A DNA stretch of 64,000 nt from JBDXHU01 sp039989475 (GCA_039989475.1 JBDXHU010000010.1:372001-436000); one strand, 5' to 3'; numbered from the stretch's first letter, positions 27,035 through 37,049 are shown. The notes: generated by a model not told the origin, from the letters alone. Program-made: numbers and translations.

Positions 27035-27992
27035 GTCCGGCACCATCCTGTTCGGTCTGGTGGTAATACTCGCAGCCGTTGGCGGGGCGGCGTTTTTAAC
27101 CTGGTTTGAACGTCGTTTGCTGGGTATCTGGCAGGACAGGCCCGGGCCGAACCGACTCGGCCCCTTCGGGGTGCTGCAGGTGGTGGCCGACATGATCAAG
27201 CTGTTGACCAAGCACGACTGGGTGCCGCCGTTCGCCGATCGGATGGTGTTTATATTCGCACCCACAGCCATTGTGGTCGCCATGTTGATGGGCTTCGCGG
27301 TGGTACCGTTCTCCCCCGAACTTTATGTACTGGATATCAATATCGGCCTGTTGTTCTTCCTCGGCATGACCTCCCTGGCGGTGTACAGCGTGCTGCTGGG
27401 TGGGCTGGCATCAAACAACAAATATGCCCTGCTGGGTGGGCTGCGCTCCACCGCGCAGATGGTTAGCTACGAGGTGTTCATGGGCCTGTCCCTGATGGGC
27501 GTAGTCATGCTCACCGGCAGTTTTAGTTTGCAGGCGATCGTCCGCGCCCAGGAAGATGGCTGGTACTGTTTCTCGCAGTTCCTCGGGCTCTATGTGTTCC
27601 TGATCGCGGGTATTGCGGAGAGCCACCGCTTGCCCTTCGATCTGCCTGAGGCAGAGCACGAATTAACCGCCGGCTTCCACACCGAGTACGGTGGCATGAA
27701 ATTCGCCATGTTCATGCTTGGTGAGTACCTGGGCCTGATCCTCATTTCCTGCATGATAACGACGCTGTTCTTTGGGGGTTGGCTGGGACCGGATTTTCTA
27801 CCGCCGGTGTTCTGGTTCCTGCTGAAAACCGGCTCCCTGATTTGCTTCTTTATCTTGCTGCGAGCGGCTATTCCGCGGCCACGCTACGACCAATTGATGT
27901 CCCTGGGCTGGAAGTACATGTTGCCATTGACCCTGGTTAACCTGGCGGCCACCGGTGCGATTGCGCTATGGCTGCAGGGGGAAGTTGGCTGA
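27027..27992 (+). CDS. nuoH: NADH-quinone oxidoreductase subunit H
   Basis: 321 residues with eight or nine membrane helices. NuoH forms the quinone entry channel. Typical motifs are WFERRLLG(I)WQDRPGPNR near the start and AESHRLPFDLPEAEHEL in the middle. The ATG at 27027 overlaps the nuoG stop by eight bases and has a GGGGTGG sequence upstream; a codon at 27009 is unlikely. Confidence 0.96.
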   Translation: MTESGTILFGLVVILAAVGGAAFLTWFERRLLGIWQDRPGPNRLGPFGVLQVVADMIKLLTKHDWVPPFADRMVFIFAPTAIVVAMLMGFAVVPFSPELYVLDINIGLLFFLGMTSLAVYSVLLGGLASNNKYALLGGLRSTAQMVSYEVFMGLSLMGVVMLTGSFSLQAIVRAQEDGWYCFSQFLGLYVFLIAGIAESHRLPFDLPEAEHELTAGFHTEYGGMKFAMFMLGEYLGLILISCMITTLFFGGWLGPDFLPPVFWFLLKTGSLICFFILLRAAIPRPRYDQLMSLGWKYMLPLTLVNLAATGAIALWLQGEVG

Positions 27993-28519
27993 TGTTTAAA
28001 TCCCTGTTCAGCCAGTTGCGCACCTTGTGGACTATATTGCAGCACAGCTTTACCCCCTTCGAGACTGTGCAATACCCGGAGCAGAAGCCCTACCTGGCGC
28101 CGCGCTATCGCGGCCGGATCGTGTTGACCAATGATCCCGATGGCGAGGAGCGCTGCGTGGCCTGCAACCTCTGCGCCGTGGCCTGTCCGGTGGACTGCAT
28201 TGCCCTGCAGCAGGGGGTGAAGGAGGACGGGCGCTGGTATCCGGAATTCTTCCGCATCAATTTTTCCCGCTGCATCATGTGTGGCATGTGCGAGGAAGCC
28301 TGTCCCACCAATGCCATTCAATTGACCCCGGACTTCGAGATGTGCGAGTACGACCGGCAGAACATGGTGTATGAGAAGGAGCACTTGCAAATCCAGGGTA
28401 CCGGCAAATATCACGATTACAATTTCTATCGTACCTGCGGCTTGCAGATTGCCGGTAAGGACAAGGGCGAGGCGCGCAACGAGGCCACCCCCATCGACGT
28501 CAAGAGTCTGCTGCCATGA
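27992..28519 (+). CDS. nuoI: NADH-quinone oxidoreductase subunit I
   Basis: 175 residues with two [4Fe-4S] ferredoxin motifs, CVACNLCAVACP and CIMCGMCEEACP, the clusters N6a and N6b. It links the NuoG chain to N2 in NuoB. The ATG overlaps the nuoH stop (TGATG). The gene overlaps nuoJ by four bases. Confidence 0.96.
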   Translation: MFKSLFSQLRTLWTILQHSFTPFETVQYPEQKPYLAPRYRGRIVLTNDPDGEERCVACNLCAVACPVDCIALQQGVKEDGRWYPEFFRINFSRCIMCGMCEEACPTNAIQLTPDFEMCEYDRQNMVYEKEHLQIQGTGKYHDYNFYRTCGLQIAGKDKGEARNEATPIDVKSLLP

Positions 28520-29034
28520 TGATGGAAACACTTTTCTATATAGCCGCCTTCGTCGCGCTGTTCGCCACCTTGCAGGCCCTGAGTCGCTCCAATGCGATAC
28601 ACGCGCTGATCTACCTGATTGTCTCACTGTTGGCGGTAGCGACGATGTTCTTCCTGATGGGCGCACCCTTCGCGGCGGCGCTGGAGATTGTTATTTATGC
28701 CGGCGCCATCATGGTCTTGTTTGTGTTCGTGATCATGATGCTGAACCTTGGCGAAAGCGGCGATCTGCGGGAGCGCCAGTGGCTGCAGCCGAAGATCTGG
28801 ATTGTGCCGGCCATCCTCGCCAGCATTTTGCTGCTGGAACTGATTGCGGTGGAGCGTGAGTTCGATGGTTTGACCAGCGGTCGCGAGGTGCCACCCAAGG
28901 AAGTGGGCCTGGCCTTGTTCGGGCCCTATGTGCTGGCGGTGGAGATCGCCTCCCTGCTGCTGCTGGCGGGACTGGTCGGCGCCTATCACCTGGGTCGCCG
29001 GTTCATGGACCGCAATCGTGGGGGCCGGGGCTGA
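28516..29034 (+). CDS. nuoJ: NADH-quinone oxidoreductase subunit J
   Basis: 172 residues and five membrane helices. The YAGAIMVLFVFVIMML segment is typical of NuoJ. It is a small subunit of the proton-pumping membrane arm. Two adjacent ATG codons (28516 and 28519) are possible starts. It overlaps nuoI and nuoK. Confidence 0.95.
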   Translation: MMMETLFYIAAFVALFATLQALSRSNAIHALIYLIVSLLAVATMFFLMGAPFAAALEIVIYAGAIMVLFVFVIMMLNLGESGDLRERQWLQPKIWIVPAILASILLLELIAVEREFDGLTSGREVPPKEVGLALFGPYVLAVEIASLLLLAGLVGAYHLGRRFMDRNRGGRG

Positions 29035-29348
29035 TGGGTGGGCTGCAGATACCGCTGGAACACGTGTTGGTATTGGCCACGCTGCTGTTTACCGCAGGGC
29101 TGATCGGTCTCATGGTGCGGCGCAATATCATATTTATCCTCATGTCGCTGGAGGTCATGCTAAACGCGGCTGCCCTGGTGTTTGTGGCGGCCGGCGCACA
29201 CTGGGGCCAGGCCGACGGCCAGATCATGCTGATGTTGATCCTCACAGTCGCCGCGGCGGAAGTGTCGGTGGGGCTGGGTCTGGTATTGCAGATCCAGCGG
29301 CGCTTCCATTCCCTGGATATGGACAACGCCAACAGGTTGCGGGGTTGA
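29034..29348 (+). CDS. nuoK: NADH-quinone oxidoreductase subunit K
   Basis: 104 residues, three membrane helices. The MSLEVMLNAA motif carries the conserved membrane Glu required for proton transfer in this subunit, and a second Glu lies in VAAAEVSVGLG. It is homologous to MrpC antiporter subunits. It starts on the last base of the nuoJ stop. Confidence 0.96.
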   Translation: MGGLQIPLEHVLVLATLLFTAGLIGLMVRRNIIFILMSLEVMLNAAALVFVAAGAHWGQADGQIMLMLILTVAAAEVSVGLGLVLQIQRRFHSLDMDNANRLRG

Positions 29349-29373
29349 TGGCGATGCGCAAGGGTGTGCCAAG

Positions 29374-31212
29374 ATGACCGAACTGCTCTGGCTAATTCCC
29401 GGTCTGCCCCTCGCCAGCGCGCTGGTGCTGGTGTTTGCCGGTCGGCTGTTGCCACGCCAGCTGGTCGCGGCATTTGGGGTCGGCTCAGTGGGTGCGGCCG
29501 CCATCTGTGTCTTGCTGCTGGCTATGAGCTGGCTGCAAAACCCGGTCCCGCTGGTCGCAAAGCTTTGGAACTGGATGCAGGTGGGTGAGCTGTCGGTCGA
29601 TGTCAGCCTGTACCTGGACGGGCTCAGCCTGGTCATGTTGTCGGTCATCACCGGGGTGGGCTTCCTGATCCATTTGTACTCCGCTGAATTCATGCAGGAA
29701 GATGCCAGTTACAGTCGCTATTTTGCCTATTTGAACCTGTTTGTGGCGGCAATGCTGATCCTGGTGCTGGCAGACAATCTGCTGTTGTTGTACCTGGGTT
29801 GGGAGGGCGTTGGCGTCTGCAGTTACCTGCTGGTGGGCTTCTGGTACCAGGACCCTGCCAATGGTGCCGCGGCGAGAAAAGCCTTTGTCGTGACCCGGGT
29901 CGGTGATGCGGCCATGGCCCTCGGCCTGTTCCTCTTGTTCGCCGAACTGGGCACCTTGAATATCCAGGCTATGGCGGCCATCGCGCCGCAGCAGTGGCTC
30001 AGTGGAGACGTGATTCCCACCATTGCCACGGCGCTGTTGCTGGCTGGCGCTGTTGGCAAGTCTGCGCAATTACCCCTGCACACCTGGTTGCCCGATGCCA
30101 TGGCCGGTCCGACGCCGGTTAGCGCGCTTATTCATGCCGCTACCATGGTCACCGCCGGCGTTTACCTGATTGCGCGTACCCATGACTTGTTCCTGTTAGC
30201 GCCGGCCACCTTGCTGGCGGTTGCGCTGCTGGGTCTGTTCACCTTGTTGTTAGCCGCGTTCACTGCGCTCAACCAGCACGACATCAAACGTATCCTGGCC
30301 TACTCCACGATCAGTCAGATTGGCTACATGTTCCTGGCATTGGGGGTGGGCGCCTGGAGCGCGGGCATTTTCCACCTGATGACCCACGCTTTCTTCAAGG
30401 CGCTGTTGTTCCTGGCCGCTGGTGCTGTCATTCACTGCCTGCACCACGAGCACAATATTTTCCGCATGGGTGGTTTGCGCCAGCGTTTACCACTGGTGTT
30501 CTGGAGTTTTCTGATCGGCTCGGCAGCGCTGGCGGCACTGCCCTTTACCTCCGGATTCTTCAGCAAGGACCAGATTGTACTGGCCGCCTACCAGGTGCCG
30601 GATATTGGACCCTGGCTCTGGGCGGGCGCACTGCTAGGCGCATTCCTGACCGCCCTATACAGTTTCCGGCTGGTATTCGTGGTGTTCTATGGCGATACCC
30701 AGACAGAACCCGACCGGCGTCCGGGTTGGCGCATGGCAATCCCACTGGCCACCCTGTGCGTGTTCGCCTTGCTCGGCGGCTGGATAGCGATTCCGGTTGC
30801 GGCGGTATTCCCGGCGCTGTCGGCTGAGCATCCGGCAATGCTTATCGAAGGTATTTCCATCGCAGTACCGCTGCTGGGATTACTGTTGGCCTATGGTTTG
30901 TACCTGGGGCGGCAGGTGTCCGCTGCGGCCTTATTGCAATCCGCCTGGGGTCGGGCGCTGCAAAGTTTCTGGTACCAGGGCTGGCGCATGGACGCCCTCT
31001 ACGAGTTGCTCTGGGTCAGGCCCTACACCGCGACTGCGCGTGTGTTGCGCGGTGAGCCCATTGACCTGCTGTACAACACGGTAGTGCTGCTTTGCCAGTG
31101 CTTGCATCAAGGCCTGAGCGCACTGCAAACCGGGCGCATGCGCTGGTACGCCACCGCCACGGTCAGCGGCTTGATATTGCTACTGGGCATTATCGTGGGG
31201 GCGGGCGCATGA
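29374..31212 (+). CDS. nuoL: NADH-quinone oxidoreductase subunit L
   Basis: 612 residues, about 16 membrane helices and the long lateral helix at the C-terminus. The antiporter-like signature WEGVGVCSYLLVGFWY and the LPLHTWLPDAM(A)GPTPVSAL motif are present. NuoL is the most distal proton-pumping subunit. Its stop overlaps the nuoM ATG. Confidence 0.97.
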   Translation: MTELLWLIPGLPLASALVLVFAGRLLPRQLVAAFGVGSVGAAAICVLLLAMSWLQNPVPLVAKLWNWMQVGELSVDVSLYLDGLSLVMLSVITGVGFLIHLYSAEFMQEDASYSRYFAYLNLFVAAMLILVLADNLLLLYLGWEGVGVCSYLLVGFWYQDPANGAAARKAFVVTRVGDAAMALGLFLLFAELGTLNIQAMAAIAPQQWLSGDVIPTIATALLLAGAVGKSAQLPLHTWLPDAMAGPTPVSALIHAATMVTAGVYLIARTHDLFLLAPATLLAVALLGLFTLLLAAFTALNQHDIKRILAYSTISQIGYMFLALGVGAWSAGIFHLMTHAFFKALLFLAAGAVIHCLHHEHNIFRMGGLRQRLPLVFWSFLIGSAALAALPFTSGFFSKDQIVLAAYQVPDIGPWLWAGALLGAFLTALYSFRLVFVVFYGDTQTEPDRRPGWRMAIPLATLCVFALLGGWIAIPVAAVFPALSAEHPAMLIEGISIAVPLLGLLLAYGLYLGRQVSAAALLQSAWGRALQSFWYQGWRMDALYELLWVRPYTATARVLRGEPIDLLYNTVVLLCQCLHQGLSALQTGRMRWYATATVSGLILLLGIIVGAGA

Positions 31213-32705
31213 TCCTTGTGCAACTCATCACGATACTCTTGTTGGGCGGTGCCCTGGCCTGGTGGATGGAACGCTGGCACCAGGATGCGCCGCGCTGGGT
31301 TTCGCTGGCGACGCTATTACTGCTTCTGGTTTATCTGCTCGGTATGGTCAGTGGCATGCCGGCTGAACAGCTGTCGCTGGTGCCGGTGCCGGCTCAGGCC
31401 GAATCCTGGCTGATTCACTACCAGGCACAGTGGATCCCTCGGTTTGGCATCAGCCTGGAACTGGCCATGGACGGCTTGAGCCTGATCCTGGTACTGCTGA
31501 CCCTGGCCCTGGGTGCCGTGGCGGTGCTGTCCTCCTGGGATGAAATCAGCTGGCGGCCTGGTTTCTTCCAGGCCAACCTGATGTGGACCCTGGCTGGTGT
31601 GGTGGGGGTTTTCCTGGCCCTGGACCTCTTCCTGTTCTTCCTGTTCTGGGAAGTGATGCTGGTGCCCATGTACCTGTTGATCGCGATCTGGGGGCACGAA
31701 GAGCGCGCCTATGCCGCCATGAAGTTCTTTATTTTTACCCAGTTCAGCGGTTTGCTGCTGCTGTTTGCGATTCTGGTGTTGGTCAATGTTAACCACAGCG
31801 CGACCGGTCAGTTCAGCTTCAGCTACTTTGAGCTGCTCAATACGCCCATGGAGGCGGGGTTGGCCTACTGGGTGATGTTGGGTTTCTTTATTGCCTTTAC
31901 CGTAAAGCTGCCAGGCTTCCCTTTTCATACCTGGCTACCGGATGCCCATACCCAGGCACCCACCGCAGGCAGCGTGGTGCTGGCCGGTATTCTGCTCAAG
32001 ACCGGCGCTTACGGTTTGCTGCGTTTTGCCATACCGCTGTTTCCCGGCGCTGCCGCAGAGTTTGCCCCCATTGCCATGGGCCTGGGGGCGGCCGGTGTGG
32101 TGTACGGGGCGCTGCTGGCCTTTGCCCAGTCGGACTTCAAGCGCCTGGTTGCCTATAGCAGTGTCAGCCACATGGGTTTTGTTCTGCTCGGCCTCTATGC
32201 CTGGAACAGCCTTGCCGTGCAGGGCGCCATCATGCAGATGGTGGCCCATGGTGTCAGTACCGCCGCGCTGTTCATGACCGCCGGCGCACTGCAGCAGCGA
32301 TTGCACACAAGGGATATGGACCAGATGGGTGGGCTCTGGCAAAACATGCCGCGCATGGGTGCCTGTGCCATGTTCTTTGCGCTGGCCTCACTGGGCCTGC
32401 CGGGCCTGGGTAACTTCGTCGCCGAATTCCTGGTGCTGGTGGGGCTGTTCCAGGTCAGCCCGGTATTGACCGCGGTGGCCGCATTGGGGCTGATTACCGC
32501 CGCTATCTATTCATTGTCTATGATGCAGCGGGCCTTCCAGGGCGTACCGGACCTGCAGCGCAATCTGGCCGACTATGGTCGTCGCGAGATGGCGGCGATG
32601 TTGGTGATGGTCGCGGCCCTGGTCTGGCTGGGGGTGTATCCACAGCCCTTGCTTGATATGGCCCAGCCGGTGGTGACCAGTCTGCTGGGAGCAACGCAGC
32701 CATGA
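31209..32705 (+). CDS. nuoM: NADH-quinone oxidoreductase subunit M
   Basis: 498 residues, about 14 membrane helices, antiporter-like. The FWEVMLVPMYLLIAIWG and FHTWLPDAHTQAPT motifs identify NuoM. Start ATG 31209 is at an ATGA junction with nuoL; in-frame codons further upstream lie inside nuoL and are rejected. It overlaps nuoN by four bases. Confidence 0.97.
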   Translation: MILVQLITILLLGGALAWWMERWHQDAPRWVSLATLLLLLVYLLGMVSGMPAEQLSLVPVPAQAESWLIHYQAQWIPRFGISLELAMDGLSLILVLLTLALGAVAVLSSWDEISWRPGFFQANLMWTLAGVVGVFLALDLFLFFLFWEVMLVPMYLLIAIWGHEERAYAAMKFFIFTQFSGLLLLFAILVLVNVNHSATGQFSFSYFELLNTPMEAGLAYWVMLGFFIAFTVKLPGFPFHTWLPDAHTQAPTAGSVVLAGILLKTGAYGLLRFAIPLFPGAAAEFAPIAMGLGAAGVVYGALLAFAQSDFKRLVAYSSVSHMGFVLLGLYAWNSLAVQGAIMQMVAHGVSTAALFMTAGALQQRLHTRDMDQMGGLWQNMPRMGACAMFFALASLGLPGLGNFVAEFLVLVGLFQVSPVLTAVAALGLITAAIYSLSMMQRAFQGVPDLQRNLADYGRREMAAMLVMVAALVWLGVYPQPLLDMAQPVVTSLLGATQP

Positions 32706-34159
32706 GCAGCGGCCTCGACCTGAACAGTTTCCAGGGCCTGGCACCGATACTGGTGCTGAGCATCGGTGCCGTGCTGCTGATGCTGCAGCTGTCCGTGCAC
32801 CGCAATACTGCCGTCAGTTACGTGATTACCCTGCTGAGCTTCCTGCTGGCCGCCGCCTCAACGCGTTTTGCGGCCGAGGTCGCGCCACTGCAGATTACAC
32901 CGCTGCTGCGTGCCGATGAATTTGCCCTGTTTTTCAGCTTATTGTTCTGCCTGGGCGGCGCCGTTACCGCCGTTATTTCCTACGAGTACCTGGCCCGGCG
33001 CCGGGGCCAGAACGAGGAGTTTTTCCTGCTGCTGATATTGTCCAGCATCGGCGCCATAACCCTGGTCTACGCCACCCACCTGGCAGCATTGCTGCTGGGG
33101 CTCGAATTGCTGGGGGTTGCCCTCTATGCGCTGATCGCCTACCCGGACGAGGGCGCCCTGCCTCTGGAGGCCGCGATCAAGTACCTGGTGTTATCTGGAG
33201 CGGCCTCTTCCATTTTCCTGTTCGGGTTCGCCCTGCTTTACGCAGCCCTGGGTACGCTCACCTACACTGATATGCGCACGGCAACTGCCGCTTTGCAGCC
33301 GCAGAGCTTCATCCTGATCTATGCGGGCGCCGCCATGGTATTTACCGGGCTGGGCTTCAAATTGAGTGCGGTGCCCTTCCACATGTGGACACCGGATGTA
33401 TACGAGGGTGCACCGGCGCCGGTCAGCGGTTTCCTGGCAGCGATATCCAAGGCGGCGGTGTTCGCCGCAATTTTGCGTTGGTGGCTGGAGGCAGGCTTCT
33501 ATGAGTATGAGCGCCTGTTGCTGGCGGTGGGGGTAGTGGCGGCGGCGTCCATGCTGGTGGGCAACCTGCTGGCGCTGCAACAAAGCAACGTGAAGCGCAT
33601 CATGGCCTACTCCTCGATCGCCCATATTGGCTACCTGCTGATTGTACTGGTGGCAATTGGCATCAGTCCTGATCGTGGTCTGGCCGTTGAAGCGGCGGCC
33701 TATTACCTGGTTGCCTATGCGGCGACCACGCTGGCGGCCTTCACCCTGCTGGGCTTGCTGTCCAGTGCTGACGGGCAGCTTGAGCGCGATCAACTCGAGG
33801 ACGTGTCGGGTTTGTTCTGGCAACAACCGGCCCTCGCCTTGCTGTTTTCCGTTGCACTGCTGTCACTGGCCGGCATTCCGCTCACAGCTGGCTTCATTGG
33901 CAAGTTTTACCTGTTCACGGTGGGCGTTGATGCGGCGCTGTGGACCTTGCTGGGCCTGTTGGTGCTGGGCAGTGCGATCAGCATCTACTACTACCTGCGA
34001 ATTATCTTCACCATGACCCAGCGGACGGAGCCAGTGGCCGGATCGTCACTGCAGATATCACTGCCGGGCAAACTGGTGTTCTATGCGCTGATCGGCACCA
34101 TGCTGTACCTGGGTGTTATGCCAGATGCGCTAATGACTTATTTGGGAACTATACTTTAG
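32702..34159 (+). CDS. nuoN: NADH-quinone oxidoreductase subunit N
   Basis: 485 residues, about 14 membrane helices, the third antiporter-like subunit. Typical motifs are LLGLELLGVALYAL and FHMWTPDVYEGAP. It is the last gene of the complex I operon. A CBS-domain gene follows after 34 bases and may be cotranscribed. Confidence 0.97.
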   Translation: MSSGLDLNSFQGLAPILVLSIGAVLLMLQLSVHRNTAVSYVITLLSFLLAAASTRFAAEVAPLQITPLLRADEFALFFSLLFCLGGAVTAVISYEYLARRRGQNEEFFLLLILSSIGAITLVYATHLAALLLGLELLGVALYALIAYPDEGALPLEAAIKYLVLSGAASSIFLFGFALLYAALGTLTYTDMRTATAALQPQSFILIYAGAAMVFTGLGFKLSAVPFHMWTPDVYEGAPAPVSGFLAAISKAAVFAAILRWWLEAGFYEYERLLLAVGVVAAASMLVGNLLALQQSNVKRIMAYSSIAHIGYLLIVLVAIGISPDRGLAVEAAAYYLVAYAATTLAAFTLLGLLSSADGQLERDQLEDVSGLFWQQPALALLFSVALLSLAGIPLTAGFIGKFYLFTVGVDAALWTLLGLLVLGSAISIYYYLRIIFTMTQRTEPVAGSSLQISLPGKLVFYALIGTMLYLGVMPDALMTYLGTIL

Positions 34160-34193
34160 GCACGACACGCTCGAATGAGCAGAGGGGACTATT

Positions 34194-34595
34194 ATGCTGC
34201 GTTCTGTAGAACTGAAAGACTATATGCTGACTCATCCGGTCACTGTTAACGTCGACTCGGATATGGGTGAGGCGATGAAGTTGATCATCGACAACAAGAT
34301 ATCGGGCCTGTGCGTGGTCGATAGCAATGGCCGCTTGGTGGGTATTCTCTCGGAGCTGGACTGCCTCAGGGCGGTGCTGAGTGCTTCTTATAATGAGGGT
34401 GGCATCGGTATGGTCCGCGAGTATATGTCCGCCGAAAACCTGGTGGTGGCCAACCCCCATGAAGACATCACCGATGTTGCACAGGATATGCTCAACAAGA
34501 ATAAGCGACGGCGCCCCGTGGTAGAAGATGGCAAGCTGGTGGGCCAGATCACCTGTCGCCAGCTACTGAGCGCGGTACGCGCTTTTCATAGCTAG
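34194..34595 (+). CDS. CBS-pair domain protein
   Basis: 133 residues made almost entirely of two CBS domains (about 8-65 and 75-130), with the recurring patterns V..D......I....GL.VVD..G and DV....L....RR.PVV. Such pairs bind adenosine nucleotides and act as regulatory modules; here there is no attached enzyme. An AGAGGGG ribosome binding site precedes the ATG. It lies 34 bases after nuoN, which may link it to energy status, but that is inference. Confidence 0.85.
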   Translation: MLRSVELKDYMLTHPVTVNVDSDMGEAMKLIIDNKISGLCVVDSNGRLVGILSELDCLRAVLSASYNEGGIGMVREYMSAENLVVANPHEDITDVAQDMLNKNKRRRPVVEDGKLVGQITCRQLLSAVRAFHS

Positions 34596-34701
34596 GCGCT
34601 CCTCTCTGGGCGGTTATCGCCGGGCTACCCTCGCCGGGCGCCCCGCCTTGTTGTGGGCAATACGCTTGGCGCTGGCGGGGCTGCCCTGCTAGTCTGCCGC
34701 C

Positions 34702-35202
34702 ATGCTTTTTGAAACCCCTAAAGAAGACGAATCGGTCTATATCTCGCGCGGCGACGTCAACGAGTTGTTGTCCAGTTTTTCCCGTCATGGCTTCGAGCTT
34801 GATGGCGCACACTGGCCCTCCGTGGAGCACTATTTTCAGGGCATGAAGTTTGAAGATCCAGCCGACCGGGAATCTGTGCGCCTGGCACAGCATCCGAAGA
34901 AAGCGCGCAGGATGGGTCGCAGTCGTTTCCGCAAATTGCGCAAGGACTGGCACAAACTACGCCGCGTGATCATGACCCGTGCCATCTATACCAAGTGTCG
35001 CACTCACCCGGAAGTAGCGCAGCGTCTATTGGAGACGGGTGAGCTGGTGTTGGTAGAGAGCAGTCAGTATGACTACTTCTGGGGTTGTGGCCGCGACCGT
35101 CGCGGCCACAATACCTACGGTGCAGTGCTTATGGATGTGCGCGAAAAACTGCGTGAGGAAATGGCCGGCGATCAGTCGGACAGCTCTTCCCAGCGATCGT
35201 AG
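34702..35202 (+). CDS. NADAR family protein (YbiA/RibX-like)
   Basis: 166 residues of the NADAR/DUF1768 family. The signature segments are WPSVEHYFQGMKF, a central basic helix, and DYFWGCGRDRRGHNTYG. YbiA-like members are reported as N-glycosidases acting on early riboflavin intermediates; other NADAR proteins remove ADP-ribose from guanine in DNA. Which activity this one has cannot be decided from sequence. No DarT-like toxin or other ADP-ribosyltransferase is next to it. Its 3' end overlaps uup, on the other strand, by 31 bases. Confidence 0.8.
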   Translation: MLFETPKEDESVYISRGDVNELLSSFSRHGFELDGAHWPSVEHYFQGMKFEDPADRESVRLAQHPKKARRMGRSRFRKLRKDWHKLRRVIMTRAIYTKCRTHPEVAQRLLETGELVLVESSQYDYFWGCGRDRRGHNTYGAVLMDVREKLREEMAGDQSDSSSQRS

Positions 35203-37049
35203 GCAAGCTGTAACTCCTCTTGGAGGGCGGTGAGCTGCTGCAGGGCAGTCTCGGTAATACTGCGTTCCTGCTGGTAAAACTCCGGCGCCGACACATTTGC
35301 TTCAAGCTCAGCCTGCTGTTGTTCCAGTGACTCGATCCGTTCCGGCAATTGATCCAGCTCGCGTTGATCCTTATAGGACAACTTTTTTGGGCTTGCTGTT
35401 TTTGCAGGCGCTGCATCCTGGGCCGCTTCGATCGCATCGGGCGCAGCCCTGGGCTTTTCATCAATGCCGACCAGGCTGCCACCGTGCTCCACCCAGTTAC
35501 TGTAGCCACCCACATGTTCTTCCACCGAGCCATTGCCGGGCAGCACCAGTATGCTGGTCACCACGTTGTCCATGAATTCGCGGTCATGGCTGACCAGCAA
35601 TACCGTGCCCTTGAACTCCAGCAGAATTTCCTCCAGTAGTTCCAGGGTCTCCACGTCCAGGTCGTTGGTGGGCTCATCCAGCACCAGCAGGTTGGCGGGC
35701 TTGCTGAATAGCTTGGCCAGGATTGCACGGTTTTGCTCGCCACCCGACAGGGCCTTTACCGGTGTGCGCACGCGCTCCGGGCCGAACAGAAAATCGCTCA
35801 AATAGGATATGGCGTGGCGGCGCTTGCCGTTGATCTCGATGAACTCCTGTCCGCCGCAGATGTTGTCGATCAGGTTTTTTTCGGGATCCAGGTGCGCCCG
35901 CAGCTGATCAAAATAGGCCACTTCCAGCTTGGTGCCGAGAAGTACCTTGCCTGCATCCGGTGTCAGCTCCCCCAACAAGATCTTGATCAGCGTCGACTTG
36001 CCGCTGCCGTTGGCGCCGACAATGCCAATGCGGTCACCACGGCTGACGAGGGTGCTGAGGTTCCTGATAATAGCTTTGCCGTCATAAGACTGGGAGACCT
36101 TCTCCAGTTCAGCGACGCGTTTGCCGGAGCGATCCGCCGATTCCATTTTGAAGTCGGCCTTGCCGGTCTTTTCGCGCCGCTGGCTGCGTTCCGTGCGCAT
36201 GGCTTTGAGGGCCCGGACCCGGCCCTCGTTGCGAGTGCGGCGGGCCTTGATGCCCTGGCGAATCCACTTCTCTTCTTCGGCCAGCCGTTTGTCGAAGAGG
36301 GCGTTCTCGCGGCTCTCTGCCGCCAACTGTTGCTCGCGAAATACCAGGAAGTCGTGATAGCGACCTTGCCAGCTGCGCAGGTGCCCGCGGTCCAGTTCGG
36401 CGATAGTGGTCGCCACCTGCTGCAGGAAGCTGCGGTCGTGGGTGATGAAGACGATAGCCCCGGGGTAGCTTTCCAGCGCTTTTTCCAGCCACTCGATCGC
36501 CGGTATATCCAGATGGTTGGTGGGCTCGTCCAGCAACAGGATGTCAGGCTCGCTGACCAGTGCGGCTCCCAGCGCTACCCGCCGGCGCCAGCCGCCGGAC
36601 AGGCTGCCCATGGTCGCCTCACTGGGCAGTTGTAGCTGGCTGATGACCTGCTCTACCTTCTGTTGCAGGCGCCAGCCATCAACCGCCTCCAGCGCGGTTT
36701 GCGCCGTGGCCAGTCCGTCCATGTCACCATCCACAATGCAGTGGTGATAACGGGCCAGTAGGTCACCGACCTCGGCCAGGCCGTGCGCGACCACGTCATA
36801 GACTTCCTGTTCGTCAGCATCGGGCAGGGACTGGTCCAGGTAGGCAATCTTGACCCCCTTGCGTAACCAGCGCTCACCGCTTTCCGGAATGATTTGGCCG
36901 TTAATTACCTTCAGTAGTGTGGTTTTACCTGCGCCATTGCGGCCCAGCAGGCCGATACGGTCGCCGGCACGAATGCTGAAGTCGACCTCGTCGAGCAGTA
37001 CATGGGTGCCGTAGTGGAGTGCGGCTTTGTCTAGTTTAAGTAATGGCAT
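35172..37049 (-). CDS. uup: ABC-F family ATPase Uup
   Basis: 625 residues with two ABC ATPase domains and no membrane segment. Walker A motifs are GRNGAGKTT and GANGSGKST, the signatures LSGGWRRR and LSGGEQNR, and the Walker B motifs end in DEPTNHLD and DEPTNDLD. A linker of basic helices lies between them. The C-terminal 80 residues form the coiled coil typical of Uup, which binds DNA in E. coli. The family acts on ribosomes or on branched DNA; mutants in E. coli show increased transposon excision. It is transcribed divergently from the CHASE4 kinase. Confidence 0.92.
   Translation of the reverse strand: MPLLKLDKAALHYGTHVLLDEVDFSIRAGDRIGLLGRNGAGKTTLLKVINGQIIPESGERWLRKGVKIAYLDQSLPDADEQEVYDVVAHGLAEVGDLLARYHHCIVDGDMDGLATAQTALEAVDGWRLQQKVEQVISQLQLPSEATMGSLSGGWRRRVALGAALVSEPDILLLDEPTNHLDIPAIEWLEKALESYPGAIVFITHDRSFLQQVATTIAELDRGHLRSWQGRYHDFLVFREQQLAAESRENALFDKRLAEEEKWIRQGIKARRTRNEGRVRALKAMRTERSQRREKTGKADFKMESADRSGKRVAELEKVSQSYDGKAIIRNLSTLVSRGDRIGIVGANGSGKSTLIKILLGELTPDAGKVLLGTKLEVAYFDQLRAHLDPEKNLIDNICGGQEFIEINGKRRHAISYLSDFLFGPERVRTPVKALSGGEQNRAILAKLFSKPANLLVLDEPTNDLDVETLELLEEILLEFKGTVLLVSHDREFMDNVVTSILVLPGNGSVEEHVGGYSNWVEHGGSLVGIDEKPRAAPDAIEAAQDAAPAKTASPKKLSYKDQRELDQLPERIESLEQQQAELEANVSAPEFYQQERSITETALQQLTALQEELQLAYDRWEELSD

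Noticed and set aside
35733..36635. Plus-strand open frame (300 codons) opposite uup
   Set aside because: Antisense to a protein with complete ABC motifs.
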